The notes under the pieces: model-generated | What the model saw: the letters and a program-made list of their open reading frames with translations, nothing else | The model's database searches: none | What the model was told of the DNA's origin: nothing | Part shown: in pieces, positions 32,344 through 42,232 of the stretch | Layout: each line of letters starts with the position of its first letter | Numbering within the stretch: position 1 is the first letter of the stretch | Source: Lysobacter auxotrophicus | Lineage (GTDB): Bacteria; Pseudomonadota; Gammaproteobacteria; Xanthomonadales; Xanthomonadaceae | DNA length: 64,000 nucleotides | Reading direction: 5' to 3' | Assembly: GCF_027924565.1 (NCBI RefSeq) | Contig: NZ_AP027041.1 | Location: 1,674,001 to 1,738,000 of the forward strand | Translations under genes and position numbers: made by a program

Positions 32344-33261
32344 ATGCCCGACCGTGATGCCGATCCGCTGATCGTCGCGATTTCCTCGCGAACCCTCTTC
32401 GATATGGAAGACAGCCACGCGCTGTTCGAGCGCGAGGGCATCGACGCTTACGCGGATTTCCAGCGCTCGCACGAAGACGACCTGCTCACGCCCGGCATCG
32501 CCTTCCCGCTGGTGCGCAAGCTGCTCGCGCTCAACGACGGTGCGCCGCCGGAGGCGCCGCGCGTCGAGGTCATCCTGATCTCGCGCAACTCGGCCGACAG
32601 CGGGCTGCGCATCTTCAACTCGATCGCGCATTACGGGCTGGCGATCAAGCGCGCGGCGTTCAGCAACGGCGCGCCGCCTTACCCGTACATCCGACCGTTC
32701 AACGCCGACCTGTTCCTGTCGGCCAACGCCGAGGACGTGCGCAGCGCGCTCGCCGCCGGCGTGGCCGCGGCGACGCTGTTGCCGGCCCGCGCGCCGCAGC
32801 AGCGGCACGATCAGTTGCGCATCGCGTTCGACGGCGACGCGGTGATCTTCGATGACGAGGGCGAACGCGTCTCGCGCGAGGGCGGCCTGGCCGCGTTCAC
32901 CGAGCACGAGCGCAGCCACGCGGCGCAGGCGCTCTCCGGCGGGCCGTTTCGCGGCTTCCTGGATGCGTTGCACCGGCTGCAGCAGGCGTTCCCGACGGGG
33001 CAGGCGTCGCCGATCCGCACCGCGCTGGTCACCGCCCGCTCGATCCCGGCGCACGAACGCGTGATCCGCACGCTGCGCGAGTGGGACATCCGGCTCGACG
33101 AGGCGCTGTTCCTCGGCGGGCGCGCGAAGGGCCCGTTCCTGGAGGCGTTCGGCGCGGACATCTTCTTCGACGATTCCGAGCACAACATCCTGTCGGCCCG
33201 CGATCACGTCGCCGCGGGGCACGTGCCGCATGGCGTGGCGAATCCGGCGATCGTGAAATAA
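32344..33261 (+). CDS. 5'-nucleotidase (cytosolic, NT5C1-like family)
   Basis: 305 residues. N-terminal LIVAISSRTLFDMEDSHALF, VILISRNSADSGLRIFNSI, LRIAFDGDAVIFDDEGERVS with the Asp pair, and GADIFFDDSEHNI match the bacterial 5'-nucleotidase family related to eukaryotic cytosolic NT5C1, which dephosphorylates nucleoside monophosphates. No signal peptide is present, so it acts in the cytosol. A -10-like CATAAT lies at 32332-32337, only 6 bases before the ATG, and no Shine-Dalgarno is visible; the transcript may be leaderless. Confidence 0.85.
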   Translation: MPDRDADPLIVAISSRTLFDMEDSHALFEREGIDAYADFQRSHEDDLLTPGIAFPLVRKLLALNDGAPPEAPRVEVILISRNSADSGLRIFNSIAHYGLAIKRAAFSNGAPPYPYIRPFNADLFLSANAEDVRSALAAGVAAATLLPARAPQQRHDQLRIAFDGDAVIFDDEGERVSREGGLAAFTEHERSHAAQALSGGPFRGFLDALHRLQQAFPTGQASPIRTALVTARSIPAHERVIRTLREWDIRLDEALFLGGRAKGPFLEAFGADIFFDDSEHNILSARDHVAAGHVPHGVANPAIVK

Positions 33262-33308
33262 CGGGTGATGTGCGGTGTTCTTCTCGCGCCGGGCTGCGTG
33301 CGCTGGTC

Positions 33309-33375
33309 GCCCGGGTAAGCGAAGCGCACCCGGATAATGCGTGCGGGTCCCCGGGTGCGCTTCGCTTACCCGGGC
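33309..33375. repeat. Perfect 25-base inverted repeat of the GCCCGGGTAAGCG family (family C)
   Basis: Arms at 33309-33333 and 33351-33375 (core GGGTAAGCGAAGCGCACCC) are exact reverse complements separated by 17 bases. It lies between the 5'-nucleotidase and the convergent DUF2939 gene and could stop transcription from both sides. The same element occurs at 35644, 41326 and 58908. Confidence 0.8.
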
Positions 33376-33384
33376 TACAAAAGC

Positions 33385-33942
33385 CTAGGGCCCGATCAAC
33401 GCCGCGAGCGGCAATCGGATATCCGTCAGCTTCCAGCGCAACCCGTTGCGCGTGAGCACGAACACCACCGGATCCCCATCCGCATTGCGCACGGTCGCCG
33501 TGAACCGCGACGGCGACTCGAACCGGTAGCTCGCATCACGCAGGGGATCGGGCGGTGGCACATGCGCCGTGCCGTCATCCGGGTCGACACCGCCGCCGCT
33601 CAAGCGATGCAACAGCCCGCGACCCTGCAGGACCGCGCCGATGCCGGCCGGCGTCGCCAGTGCATCGACGATCCCGCCCGCCGCCTGGTTGGCCAGCCCC
33701 AGCGCGAACGCGCCCAGCGGGTTGTTCTGCGCATCGATGCCGGCCTTGCGCGCGAGCGTGTCCTCGACCTGCGCCCGCAGGCTGCGCCGCACCGCCACGA
33801 AGTCGACGTGTTCGGCCAGCTCCGCCGTGTCCTCCTCGGCAACCGCCGTGCGGATCGAGTTGATCGTGAGGAACGGGCCGGCGGCGATCCAGCCGGCCAG
33901 GGCCAGCAGGGCGACCACGAGCAGGGCGATCCACTTCTTCAT
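33385..33942 (-). CDS. DUF2939 protein, secreted or membrane-anchored
   Basis: 185 residues. An N-terminal hydrophobic segment (KKWIALLVVALLALAGWIAA) is either a signal peptide or an anchor. The remainder (FLTINSIRTAVAEEDTAELA, AVRRSLRAQVEDTLARKAG) matches the DUF2939 family of periplasmic-facing proteins of unknown function. It stands alone, with a repeat at its 3' end and a divergent permease gene upstream. Confidence 0.8.
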   Translation of the reverse strand: MKKWIALLVVALLALAGWIAAGPFLTINSIRTAVAEEDTAELAEHVDFVAVRRSLRAQVEDTLARKAGIDAQNNPLGAFALGLANQAAGGIVDALATPAGIGAVLQGRGLLHRLSGGGVDPDDGTAHVPPPDPLRDASYRFESPSRFTATVRNADGDPVVFVLTRNGLRWKLTDIRLPLAALIGP

Positions 33943-34119
33943 CGGGTGCCACCGGCGACAGGGAACCGCGATGGTAGGACGGCCCGGCCGCCCATGCGAT
34001 GAAGGCGGCGGATGCGTGCAACATCGGGGGGCTGGCGCGCAAGCTGCACTGCACGTCGCATCCGGCCGGGCGATGGCTCAGTATGTGCGCCTTCACACCC
34101 GGTTCGAACGAGGTTCTGC

Positions 34120-35559
34120 ATGCAGTCATGGCTCCGGCGAAAGGACATCGACAGGCTCACCGTCCATGAGGAAGGGCGGCGGCTGGTGCCCACCCTGGGC
34201 TGGCCGCACCTGGTCGCGCTGGGCATCGGCGCCATCGTCGGCACCGGCATCTACACGCTGATCGGCGTGGGCGCGGACAAGGCCGGCCCGGCCGTGCTGC
34301 TGTCCTTCATCGTCGCCGGCGTGGTCTGCGCCTGCGCGGCGCTGGCATACGCCGAGATGTCCACGATGATGCCGGCGGCCGGCAGCGCCTATACCTACAG
34401 CTACACGGTGCTGGGCGAGGCGATCGCCTGGATCGTCGGCTGGAGCCTGATCCTGGAGTACTCGCTGGTGGTCAGCACGGTCGCCGTGGGGTGGTCGGGC
34501 TACTTCGCGGGCTTCCTGCAGTGGGTGCACGACCAGACCGGATGGAACGTGATGCTGCCCGCTGCGCTGGCGGCCGGCCCGCACGCGGGCGGCGTGATCA
34601 ACCTGCCGGCGATCGTCATCACCTTCCTGGTGGCCGGCATGCTCATCGCCGGCACGCGCGAGAGCGCCACGCTCAACGCGATCCTGGTGGTGTTCAAGCT
34701 GATCGCGCTGGGCGTGTTCATCGCCGTGGCGCTGCCGGCGTTCGATTCGGCGAACCTCACGCCGTTCATGCCGTACGGCTTCCCGAAATCCATCGATGCC
34801 GCGGGTGTCGAACGCGGCGTCATGGCGGCGGCAGCGATCATCTTCTTCGCCTTCTACGGCTTCGATGCGATCTCCACCGCGGCCGAGGAAACCAAGAACC
34901 CGGGCCGCGACCTGTCCATCGGCATCATCGGTTCGATGGTCGGCTGCACGCTGATCTACGTGCTCGTCGCACTGGCCGCCGTGGGCGCGATGAGCTTCAC
35001 CGTGTTCGGCAAGAGCGCCGAACCGCTGGCGCTGATCATGCGCGAGCTGGGGCACCCGCAGGCGGCGCTCATCATCGGCATCGTGGCGGTGATCGCGCTG
35101 CCCACGGTGCTGCTGGCGTTCTTCTACGGGCAGAGCCGCATCTTCTTCGTGATGTCGCGCGATGGCCTGCTGCCGCGCAGCCTGTCGAAGGTGAACCCGC
35201 GCACGGGTACGCCGGTGGCGATCACGCTGTTCACCGCGGTGCTGGTCGCCGCGCTGGCGGGCGTGGCGCGGCTGGACGAGATCGCCGCGCTGGCCAACGC
35301 CGGCACGCTCGTGGCGTTCATCGCGGTGTCGGTGTGCATGTTGGTGCTGCGCAAGCGCGATCCGAACCGCCCGCGCGTGTTCCGCACGCCGATGGCGTGG
35401 GTCGTTGGCCCGCTGGCGATCTTCGGCTGTCTGTACCTGTTCTGGAGCCTGCCGCACACCACGCAGAAGTGGTTCCTGGTGTGGAACGTCGTCGGCGTGA
35501 TCGTCTACGTGCTCTACAGCCGCCGCGCGAGCCTGCTCGCCAAGGGGCAGGACGCCTGA
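34120..35559 (+). CDS. APC-family amino acid permease (cationic amino acid transporter-like)
   Basis: 479 residues with about 12 membrane segments. It starts RKDIDRLTVHEEGRRLVPTL, then the substrate-binding first helix LGIGAIVGTGIYTLIGVGAD. FFAFYGFDAISTAAEETKNP (helix 6 region) is typical of the CAT/YfnA subgroup of the APC superfamily. The last helices are LAIFGCLYLFWSLPH and VVGVIVYVLYSRR. The ATG at 34120 is preceded by GAGG (34110-34113). It probably imports amino acids with protons; the specific substrate is not readable. A strong terminator follows. Confidence 0.9.
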   Translation: MQSWLRRKDIDRLTVHEEGRRLVPTLGWPHLVALGIGAIVGTGIYTLIGVGADKAGPAVLLSFIVAGVVCACAALAYAEMSTMMPAAGSAYTYSYTVLGEAIAWIVGWSLILEYSLVVSTVAVGWSGYFAGFLQWVHDQTGWNVMLPAALAAGPHAGGVINLPAIVITFLVAGMLIAGTRESATLNAILVVFKLIALGVFIAVALPAFDSANLTPFMPYGFPKSIDAAGVERGVMAAAAIIFFAFYGFDAISTAAEETKNPGRDLSIGIIGSMVGCTLIYVLVALAAVGAMSFTVFGKSAEPLALIMRELGHPQAALIIGIVAVIALPTVLLAFFYGQSRIFFVMSRDGLLPRSLSKVNPRTGTPVAITLFTAVLVAALAGVARLDEIAALANAGTLVAFIAVSVCMLVLRKRDPNRPRVFRTPMAWVVGPLAIFGCLYLFWSLPHTTQKWFLVWNVVGVIVYVLYSRRASLLAKGQDA

Positions 35560-35578
35560 GGCTTCGGGTTCGGCAATG

Positions 35579-35610
35579 AAGAAAGGCGCCCCTGAGGCGC
35601 CTTTCTTTTT
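35579..35610 (+). terminator. Rho-independent terminator after the APC permease gene
   Basis: A perfect 12-base-pair stem, AAGAAAGGCGCC (35579-35590) with GGCGCCTTTCTT (35596-35607), loop CCTGA and a T-run to 35610. Confidence 0.9.
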
Positions 35611-35643
35611 GGCCGTCTTTCCCGTCTACGCAAACGGGCGTTT

Positions 35644-35722
35644 GCAGCCGGGGTAAGGCGAAGCCGCAGCCGGGAGCTGTCACGTCGTCAGTCCCCGGGT
35701 GCGCTCCGCTTACCCGGGCTAC
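35644..35722. repeat. Imperfect inverted pair of the family C repeat
   Basis: The right arm is CCCGGGTGCGCTCCGCTTACC continuing to GTAGCCC in the opposite sense (35694-35722). The left arm (35644-35675) is diverged (CCGGGGTAAGGCGAAG). It lies between the permease terminator and the 3' end of the sirtuin gene. Confidence 0.6.
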
Positions 35723-35747
35723 ACGAGCAAGAAGCGGGAATCCTGCA

Positions 35748-36584
35748 TCACGAAAGCGCTGCCAGCAGCACCGCGCCGGCCTCTTCCTCGATCTTCAGCG
35801 CAGCCAGCTCATCCGCCCGCGTGCGCCCGCGGTTGAGGATCGCCAGCGGGATGCGCGCCTCATGCGCCATGCGCGCGAAACGGAATCCCGAGTACACCAT
35901 CAGCGACGAGCCCACGACGAGCATCGCGTCGGAGGCCTTCAACGCCTCGCCGGCGCGCACCGCGCGGTCGCGCGGCACGTTCTCGCCGAAGAACACCACA
36001 TCGGGCTTGAGCATTCCGCCGCAGGCCTCGCAGGCGGGCACGGTGAAGCGGGTGAAATCGTGGCCTTCCAGGTCCGCATCACCATCGGGCGCGGTGCCGG
36101 CGTCCAGATTCGCCCATTCGGGATTGGCTGCGGCCAGTCGCGATTGAAGTTCCGCGCGCGTCGATTCGGCCTTGCACTGCAGGCAGACCACGCCGTCGAG
36201 CCGACCGTGGAGGTCGATCACGTGACGACTCCCGGCACGCTGGTGCAGCCCGTCGACGTTCTGCGTCAGCAGCATCGACACGCCGCCGCGCGTCTCCCAG
36301 CCTGCGAGCGCGTGGTGCACGCCGTTGGGGCGTGCTTCGTCGATACGCGGCCAGCCGATGAAGCTTCGCGCCCAGTAGCGGGCGTTCACGCGCGGATCGC
36401 CGGTGAAGGCCTGGTAGGTGACGGGCGGCGTGCGCTTCCACTGGCCGTCCGCGTCTCGGTAATCGGGGATGCCGGAATTCGTGCTGCACCCGGCGCCGGT
36501 CAGCACGAAGACGCGATCGAACGGCGCAAGCCAGTCGCGCAGCACTGCGGCGGACTCGGCAACGGGGTTGGGCAGGGCGGACAT
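35748..36584 (-). CDS. NAD-dependent protein deacylase (sirtuin)
   Basis: 278 residues. The Rossmann signature [14 protein letters not shown] occupies residues 30-43, [13 protein letters not shown] and DLHGRLDGV hold the catalytic His, and two Cys pairs (CLQC and CEAC) form the zinc ribbon. VVFFGENVP and [11 protein letters not shown] complete the NAD pocket. The sequence is closer to class II (SIRT4-like) sirtuins than to E. coli CobB, so lipoamidase or other deacylase activity is possible. It is divergent from lhr with a 169-base spacer. Confidence 0.92.
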   Translation of the reverse strand: MSALPNPVAESAAVLRDWLAPFDRVFVLTGAGCSTNSGIPDYRDADGQWKRTPPVTYQAFTGDPRVNARYWARSFIGWPRIDEARPNGVHHALAGWETRGGVSMLLTQNVDGLHQRAGSRHVIDLHGRLDGVVCLQCKAESTRAELQSRLAAANPEWANLDAGTAPDGDADLEGHDFTRFTVPACEACGGMLKPDVVFFGENVPRDRAVRAGEALKASDAMLVVGSSLMVYSGFRFARMAHEARIPLAILNRGRTRADELAALKIEEEAGAVLLAALS

Positions 36585-36753
36585 GCCTCCATCTTATGGG
36601 CGAGGGGACGCGGCCCAAGTCCGCGCCTCGAACATTCCCACGGGCGAGGCGCAGGGGGCTGGCTGAACGGGCTGCCGTTCGCCCGCCGATCCTGAACGCC
36701 TGTCCCATCGTCGTCTCACAACCTGAGACACGCCTCCCGCACCATCCGACCCC

Positions 36754-39700
36754 ATGCCCCTGAGCGCCTTTCATCCCGCCGTCGCCGCCTGGTTCGCCAA
36801 GGCGTTCCCCGCGCCCACGTCCGCGCAGGTCCAGGCGTGGCCGGCGATCCGCAGCGGCCGCAACACGCTGGTCGCCGCGCCCACCGGTTCGGGCAAGACG
36901 CTCACCGCGTTCATGACCGCCATCGACATGCTCGTCCGCCGTGGACTGGAGCATGCGAACAACGGGAGCCTGTTCGAGGAAGCCGCGGCGCTGCCGGACG
37001 AAACCTTCGTCGTCTACATCTCGCCGCTGAAGGCGCTGTCCAACGACATCCGCATCAACCTCGAGGCCCCGCTCGCCGGCATCCGCGAGGAACTGGCCGC
37101 GATGGGCCTGCCGGATGTCGAGATCCGCACCGCCGTGCGCACCGGCGACACGCCGCAGGCCGAGCGTGCCGCGAACCGCCGCAAGCCGCCGCACATCCTC
37201 GTCACCACGCCCGAATCGCTGTACGTGCTGCTGGGTTCCGAATCCGGCCGCGCGATGTTGTCGACCGTGCGTTCGGTGATCGTCGACGAAATCCACGCCG
37301 TCGCCGCGAGCAAACGCGGCAGCCATCTCTCGCTCTCGCTCGAACGCCTGGAAGCCTTGTGCGGCCATCGCCTCACGCGCGTGGGCTTGTCCGCCACGCA
37401 GAAGCCGATCGAGCAGGTCGCACGATTCCTCGTCGGTTCCGCCGCCGTCGCGCCGGACGGCACGCCCGATTGCGAGATCGTCGACATCGGCTACACGCGC
37501 GAACGCGACCTCGCGCTCGAATTGCCGCCGACGCCGCTGAGCGCGGTGATGTCGTCCGACCAGTGGGAGCAGGTGTACACGCGCGTCTGCGAGCTGGTCG
37601 AACAGCACCGCACCACGCTCGTGTTCGTCAACACGCGCCGCATGGCCGAGCGCGCCGCGCACCACCTGGGCGAAAAACTCGGCAAGGACGCGGTGGCCGC
37701 GCATCACGGTTCGCTGTCGAAAGAGCTGCGCCTGGATGCCGAACAACGCCTCAAGCGCGGCGAACTGCGCGTGCTGGTGGCGACCGCCTCGCTGGAACTG
37801 GGCATCGACATCGGCGACGTGGACCTGGTGTGCCAGCTCGGTTCGCCGCGTTCGATCGCGGCGTTCCTGCAGCGCGTGGGTCGGTCCGGACACTACGTGG
37901 GCGGCACGCCGAAGGGGCGCCTGTTCCCGCAGACGCGCGACGAACTGGTCGAGTGCGCGGCGCTGCTCGACGGCGTGCGTCGCGGCGAACTGGATGCATT
38001 GATCATGCCCGAGGCGCCGCTGGACGTGCTCGCGCAGCAGATCGTCGCCGAAGCCGCGTGCCAGGAGTGGAGCGAGGACGCGCTGTTCGACTGGGTGCGT
38101 CGCGCGTGGCCGTACGCGCAGCTCAAGCGCGAGGATTTCAACGCGATCGTGCGCATGTTGGCCGATGGCTTCACCACGCGGCGCGGCATCCGCGCGGGCT
38201 ACCTGCATCGCGACGCCGTGAACCGCGTCGTGCGCGGCCGCAAGGGCGGACGCACCACCGCGCTCATGTCCGGCGGCACCATTCCCGATACCGGCGATTA
38301 CTCGGTGATCATGGAACCCGAGTCGGTGTTCATCGGCACGGTAAACGAGGATTTCGCCATCGAAAGCATGGCCGGCGACATCTTCCAGCTGGGCAATGCG
38401 AGCTACCGCATCCTGCGCGTGGAGCCCGGCAAGGTGCGCGTGGAAGACGCGCAGGGCCAGCCGCCGAGCATCCCGTTCTGGCTGGGCGAAGCGCCGGGTC
38501 GTACGGATGAACTGTCCGTCGCCGTGTCGCGGTTGCGCGAGGAAGTCACCGCGCGCCTCGCTGTTGAGCCCCTCTCCCCCCGCGAGAGGGGGTGGGGTGA
38601 GGGTCGGGACGGACAGGGCAATGATGCGGCCGATGCTGCTCTTGCAACCGCGCCCGACGCTCTGCAAACCAACATCGAATCCACCAGCGCCTTCCGCCAT
38701 CTCACCGAAGAAGTCCTGCTCACGCCCGAAGCCGCGCGCCAGATCATCGAATACCTCGGCAGCGCGGCCGCCACGCTGGGTGCGATGCCGACGCAGCACA
38801 CGCTGGTGCTGGAGCGCTTCTTCGACGAATCCGGCGGCACGCAGCTCATCATCCACACGCCTTACGGCAGCCGCATCAACCGCGCGTGGGGCCTGGCCCT
38901 GCGCAAGCGCTTCTGCCGCAAGTTCAATTTCGAACTGCAGGCGGCGGCGACCGAAGACGCGATCATCCTGTCGCTGTCCACCAGCCACAGCTTCCCGCTG
39001 ATCGAAGTCGCCAGCTACCTGCATTCGGCATCCGCCGAACACGTGCTGGTCCAGGCGCTGCTCGACGCGCCGCTGTTCGGCGCGCGCTGGCGCTGGGTCG
39101 CGACCACCGCGCTCGCGCTGCCGCGCTTCGTCGGCGGCAAGAAGGTGCCGCCGCAGTTGCAGCGCATGAAGTCCGAGGACCTGCTCGCGACGGTTTTCCC
39201 CGATCAGGTCGCGTGCGCGGAAAACCTCGTCGGCGAGCGCGAGGTGCCCGACCATCCGCTGGTCGCGCAGACCTTGCACGACTGCCTGCACGAGGCGATG
39301 GACATCGACGGCTGGCTCGACGTGCTGCGCGCGATGGAAGCGGGCGAAGTGCAGGTCGTCGCGCGGGACTTGAGTGCGCCGTCGCCGTTCGCCGCGGAAA
39401 TCCTCAACGCGCGTCCCTACGCCTTCCTCGACGACGCGCCGCTGGAAGAGCGCCGCACGCAGGCTGTGCAGACGCGCCGCTACACGGACGCGCGCAGCGC
39501 GGACGATCTCGGCCGCCTCGACGCCGACGCCATCGACGCCGTGCGCGAGGAATGCTGGCCGCAGGTCCGCAACGCCGACGAGATGCACGAGGCGCTGATG
39601 GGCCTGGGCGTCGTCAGCGAGCGCGAAGTGCGCGAAAACGGCTGGGCCGACTGGCTGCAGCGCCTGGTCCGCGCGCATCGCGCGACGAAACTCATGCCGC

Positions 39701-41304
39701 CGCCGATCGACAAGCCCGTGGGCCAACGCGGCAGCGATGGCAATGGCCTGTGGGTCGCAGCCGAACGCCTGCCGCAGTTGCAGGCGGTCTACGTCGACGT
39801 GCCGATGCAGGCGCCGATCCAGGCGCCCGCCGAATACGCCGCGCAAGCCTGGGATCGCGAGGACGCGCTGGTCGAACTGCTGCGCTCGCGCCTGACCGGT
39901 CTTGGGCCGACGCCGTCGTCGGTCATCGCGGACGATCTGTCGTTGCCGCGCAGCGACGTGGACCTCGCACTGCTGCGCCTCCAGAACGAAGGCTACGTGA
40001 TGCAGGGCCGCTTCACGCCCGGCATCGGCGTGGACGAATGGTGCGAGCGCCATCTGCTCGCGCGCATCCACCGATACACGCTCAAGCGCCTGCGTCGCGA
40101 GATCGAACCGGTCGCGCCGCGCGATTTCATGCGTTTCCTGTTCGACTGGCAGCGCGTCGCGCCGAGCACGCGCGTCAACGGGCCCGAGGCGCTCGCCGGC
40201 GTCGTGTCGCAGCTGGAAGGCTTCGAAGCGCCCGCGGCCGCATGGGAAAGCGAACTGCTGCCGGCGCGCATCAACGACTATTCCATCTCGTGGCTCGACG
40301 ACCTGTGCACCGCCGGCCGCACGCTGTGGACGCGCCTGCGCGCGGGCCCGGCCGATACGGGTGCGGCGAAGGGCAGTACGCCGGTGCGCGCCACGCCCAT
40401 CGTGCTGTTGCCGCGTCGCGATGCCGCGGCGTGGACGCGACTCGCGCCACCGCCGGCGGCCGATGAGGCGCTGTCGTCGCGCGCGCAGAAAGTCGTGGAT
40501 TACCTCGGCGAACACGGCGCGTCGTTCTTCGACGAACTCGTCGGTGGCGCGCATCTGCTCCGCACCGAACTGGAGGACGCGCTGGCCGAACTCGTCGCGC
40601 GTGGCCGCGTGCATTGCGACAGCTACGCCGGTCTTCGCGCGTTGCTCGTGCCCGCGTCCAAGCGTCCGAGCGCGACCAACCCGGGCCGTCGTCGTCGCAT
40701 TGCGATGAACGGCATCGAGGACGCCGGCCGTTGGGCGTTGATCCGGCGCAATGCGTCGGCCGAACAGGCGCGCACGCCGGAAGACGTCGAACACGTCGCG
40801 CGCACGCTGCTGCGCCGATATGGCGTGGTGTGCTGGCGCCTGCTTGAACGCGAGGCGCAATGGTTGCCGCCGTGGCGCGAACTCGTCCGTGTCTACCATC
40901 GCCTCGAAGCGCGTGGCGAAATCCGCGGCGGTCGCTTCATCGCCGGTCTTTCGGGCGAGCAGTTCGCGTTGCCGGAGGCCATCGGCCTGATGCGCCAGAT
41001 CCGCCAGCGTCAACACGATGGCGCGATGGTGTGCGTGTCGGCGGTCGATCCGCTCAACCTGGTGGGCACCATCGTCAGCGGCGAGAAGGTGCCGCGCCTG
41101 GCCGGCTCGCGCATCCTCTATCGGGATGGCGTGCCGGTGGGAACGCTCGTGTCCGGCGAGGTGAACCTGCTGGCGGAACTGCCGCACGACGAGGAAGCGA
41201 AGGTCCGCCGCCTCCTGCTGCGCGAACCGGAACGTTCGATCGCGGGATTCACCGCGCCCATCTCGTTGACGTCGCTGGCGCCGGTGGTGCGCACGACACA
41301 CTGA
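36754..41304 (+). CDS. lhr: Lhr-type large superfamily 2 helicase, carrying an in-frame repeat insertion
   Basis: 1516 residues, near the length of E. coli Lhr (about 1,540). The helicase core has Walker A APTGSGKT (42-49), VDEIHAV around 178-181, [26 protein letters not shown] and QRVGRSGH. A winged-helix and Lhr-specific region follow, then a long C-terminal domain. Lhr unwinds RNA-DNA hybrids and is linked to DNA repair. Codons ~604-617 read [14 protein letters not shown], the exact translation of the REP-like element at 38566-38607; with the next ~20 residues this forms a Gly/Ala-rich linker between conserved parts. No frameshift results. The ATG at 36754 has no strong Shine-Dalgarno. Confidence 0.93.
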   Translation: MPLSAFHPAVAAWFAKAFPAPTSAQVQAWPAIRSGRNTLVAAPTGSGKTLTAFMTAIDMLVRRGLEHANNGSLFEEAAALPDETFVVYISPLKALSNDIRINLEAPLAGIREELAAMGLPDVEIRTAVRTGDTPQAERAANRRKPPHILVTTPESLYVLLGSESGRAMLSTVRSVIVDEIHAVAASKRGSHLSLSLERLEALCGHRLTRVGLSATQKPIEQVARFLVGSAAVAPDGTPDCEIVDIGYTRERDLALELPPTPLSAVMSSDQWEQVYTRVCELVEQHRTTLVFVNTRRMAERAAHHLGEKLGKDAVAAHHGSLSKELRLDAEQRLKRGELRVLVATASLELGIDIGDVDLVCQLGSPRSIAAFLQRVGRSGHYVGGTPKGRLFPQTRDELVECAALLDGVRRGELDALIMPEAPLDVLAQQIVAEAACQEWSEDALFDWVRRAWPYAQLKREDFNAIVRMLADGFTTRRGIRAGYLHRDAVNRVVRGRKGGRTTALMSGGTIPDTGDYSVIMEPESVFIGTVNEDFAIESMAGDIFQLGNASYRILRVEPGKVRVEDAQGQPPSIPFWLGEAPGRTDELSVAVSRLREEVTARLAVEPLSPRERGWGEGRDGQGNDAADAALATAPDALQTNIESTSAFRHLTEEVLLTPEAARQIIEYLGSAAATLGAMPTQHTLVLERFFDESGGTQLIIHTPYGSRINRAWGLALRKRFCRKFNFELQAAATEDAIILSLSTSHSFPLIEVASYLHSASAEHVLVQALLDAPLFGARWRWVATTALALPRFVGGKKVPPQLQRMKSEDLLATVFPDQVACAENLVGEREVPDHPLVAQTLHDCLHEAMDIDGWLDVLRAMEAGEVQVVARDLSAPSPFAAEILNARPYAFLDDAPLEERRTQAVQTRRYTDARSADDLGRLDADAIDAVREECWPQVRNADEMHEALMGLGVVSEREVRENGWADWLQRLVRAHRATKLMPPPIDKPVGQRGSDGNGLWVAAERLPQLQAVYVDVPMQAPIQAPAEYAAQAWDREDALVELLRSRLTGLGPTPSSVIADDLSLPRSDVDLALLRLQNEGYVMQGRFTPGIGVDEWCERHLLARIHRYTLKRLRREIEPVAPRDFMRFLFDWQRVAPSTRVNGPEALAGVVSQLEGFEAPAAAWESELLPARINDYSISWLDDLCTAGRTLWTRLRAGPADTGAAKGSTPVRATPIVLLPRRDAAAWTRLAPPPAADEALSSRAQKVVDYLGEHGASFFDELVGGAHLLRTELEDALAELVARGRVHCDSYAGLRALLVPASKRPSATNPGRRRRIAMNGIEDAGRWALIRRNASAEQARTPEDVEHVARTLLRRYGVVCWRLLEREAQWLPPWRELVRVYHRLEARGEIRGGRFIAGLSGEQFALPEAIGLMRQIRQRQHDGAMVCVSAVDPLNLVGTIVSGEKVPRLAGSRILYRDGVPVGTLVSGEVNLLAELPHDEEAKVRRLLLREPERSIAGFTAPISLTSLAPVVRTTH
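38566..38607. repeat. REP-like palindromic element inside the lhr coding sequence
   Basis: GAGCCCCTCTCCCCCCGCGA followed by GAGGGGGTGGGGTGAGGG is the reverse complement of the intergenic CCCCTCACCCC...GAGAGGGGC family (compare 30921-30959 and 44700-44738). It sits in frame in lhr and encodes about 14 residues. Confidence 0.85.
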
Positions 41305-41325
41305 CGCCCATGCTTAGTAGCTTTT

Positions 41326-41449
41326 GTAGCCCGGGTAAGCGTAAGCGCACCCGGGGTGCATCACGGCTGCCGAACACCATCACTTCGTTCTCCCGGGTGC
41401 GCTTACGCTTACCCGGGCTACAAGGGCTGCGCTTACCCGGGCTACAACA
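41326..41449. repeat. Perfect 30-base inverted repeat of family C plus an extra half copy
   Basis: Arms 41326-41355 and 41392-41421 are exact reverse complements (ends GTAGCCCGGGTAAGCG and the reverse), 36 bases apart. A further partial arm (GCGCTTACCCGGGCTAC) follows at about 41429-41445. It occupies most of the 244-base gap between lhr and the uracil-DNA glycosylase gene. Confidence 0.8.
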
Positions 41450-41548
41450 GCAGAGGGAAAGGCCGCGTAACGAAAACCCATGGTGGCCTTCAATCTTCCT
41501 TGATGGTGCAGTCGCCAACATCACTCCGTCCAACGCACGGAGCCCGCA

Positions 41549-42232
41549 TTGGCCACCCGCAAGACGCCCCCGAAACCCCCAGCCAAGCGCCCGCGCAAGC
41601 GCGTAGCGGTGCGCGATGGCGAAGCGCCGGAGCCGGTGGACGACAGCCTCGCCGCGATGCGCGAGGCCGCGAAAGGCTGCAAGCGCTGTCCCTTGTGGAA
41701 ACCTGCGACGCAGACGGTATTCGGCGAGGGCCCGGAAGACGCGCGCGTGCTGTTCATTGGCGAACAGCCAGGCGACGCCGAAGACCTGAGCGGTCAACCG
41801 TTCGTCGGGCCTGCGGGCAAGCTGTTCGATCGTGCACTGGCGGAACTCGGCCTGGATCGCGCGGCGTTCTACGTGACCAACGCCGTGAAGCACTTCAAGT
41901 ACGAATGGCGCGGGAAGGTGCGGCTGCACAAGAGCCCCGACGCATCCGAACGCGCCGCCTGCCGCCTCTGGCTCGAGCGCGAACTCGCCGCGGTGAAGCC
42001 CGACATCATTGTCTGCCTCGGCGCGATCGCCGCGCGTTCGGTGCTCGGTAGCAAGTTCCGGTTGATGGCCCAGCGCGGCGCGTGGCAGACGCTGGCCGAC
42101 GGCACGCGCGTGCTGGCGACGGTGCATCCCTCGTTCGTGCTGCGCCAGCGCGGCGACGAGGATCGCCATGCGGCCTATGCGCAGTTCGTCGCCGATCTGT
42201 CGCTGCTCAAGCGCAAGGGGCGAAAGGGATGA
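41549..42232 (+). CDS. UdgX-like uracil-DNA glycosylase / uracil-DNA crosslinking protein
   Basis: 227 residues. After a basic N-terminal tail comes the Fe-S type UDG fold: Cys44 and Cys47 (CKRCPLW), motif 1 GEQPGDAEDLSGQPFVGPAG (71-90), and VHPSFVLRQRG near the C-terminus. The loop GKVRLHKSPDASE (122-134) corresponds to the KRRIH loop of UdgX, with Arg125 and His127 conserved; in UdgX this His forms a covalent adduct with uracil-site DNA. The start is TTG at 41549, since GGAG (41539-41542) lies six bases upstream and no in-frame ATG is nearby. Its stop overlaps the next start (ATGA). The crosslinking activity is inferred from the loop. Confidence 0.85.
   Translation: MATRKTPPKPPAKRPRKRVAVRDGEAPEPVDDSLAAMREAAKGCKRCPLWKPATQTVFGEGPEDARVLFIGEQPGDAEDLSGQPFVGPAGKLFDRALAELGLDRAAFYVTNAVKHFKYEWRGKVRLHKSPDASERAACRLWLERELAAVKPDIIVCLGAIAARSVLGSKFRLMAQRGAWQTLADGTRVLATVHPSFVLRQRGDEDRHAAYAQFVADLSLLKRKGRKG

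Noticed and set aside
36585-36753. Operator or regulatory RNA between the sirtuin and lhr genes
   Set aside because: I looked for palindromes and promoter pairs in this divergent spacer and found none that I could support.
36079-41301. A 1740-codon open frame on the minus strand opposite lhr and the sirtuin
   Set aside because: It runs antisense to two well-supported genes, and its translation is Arg/His/Ala/Gln-rich low complexity with no recognisable motif. This is the usual shadow of GC-rich coding DNA.
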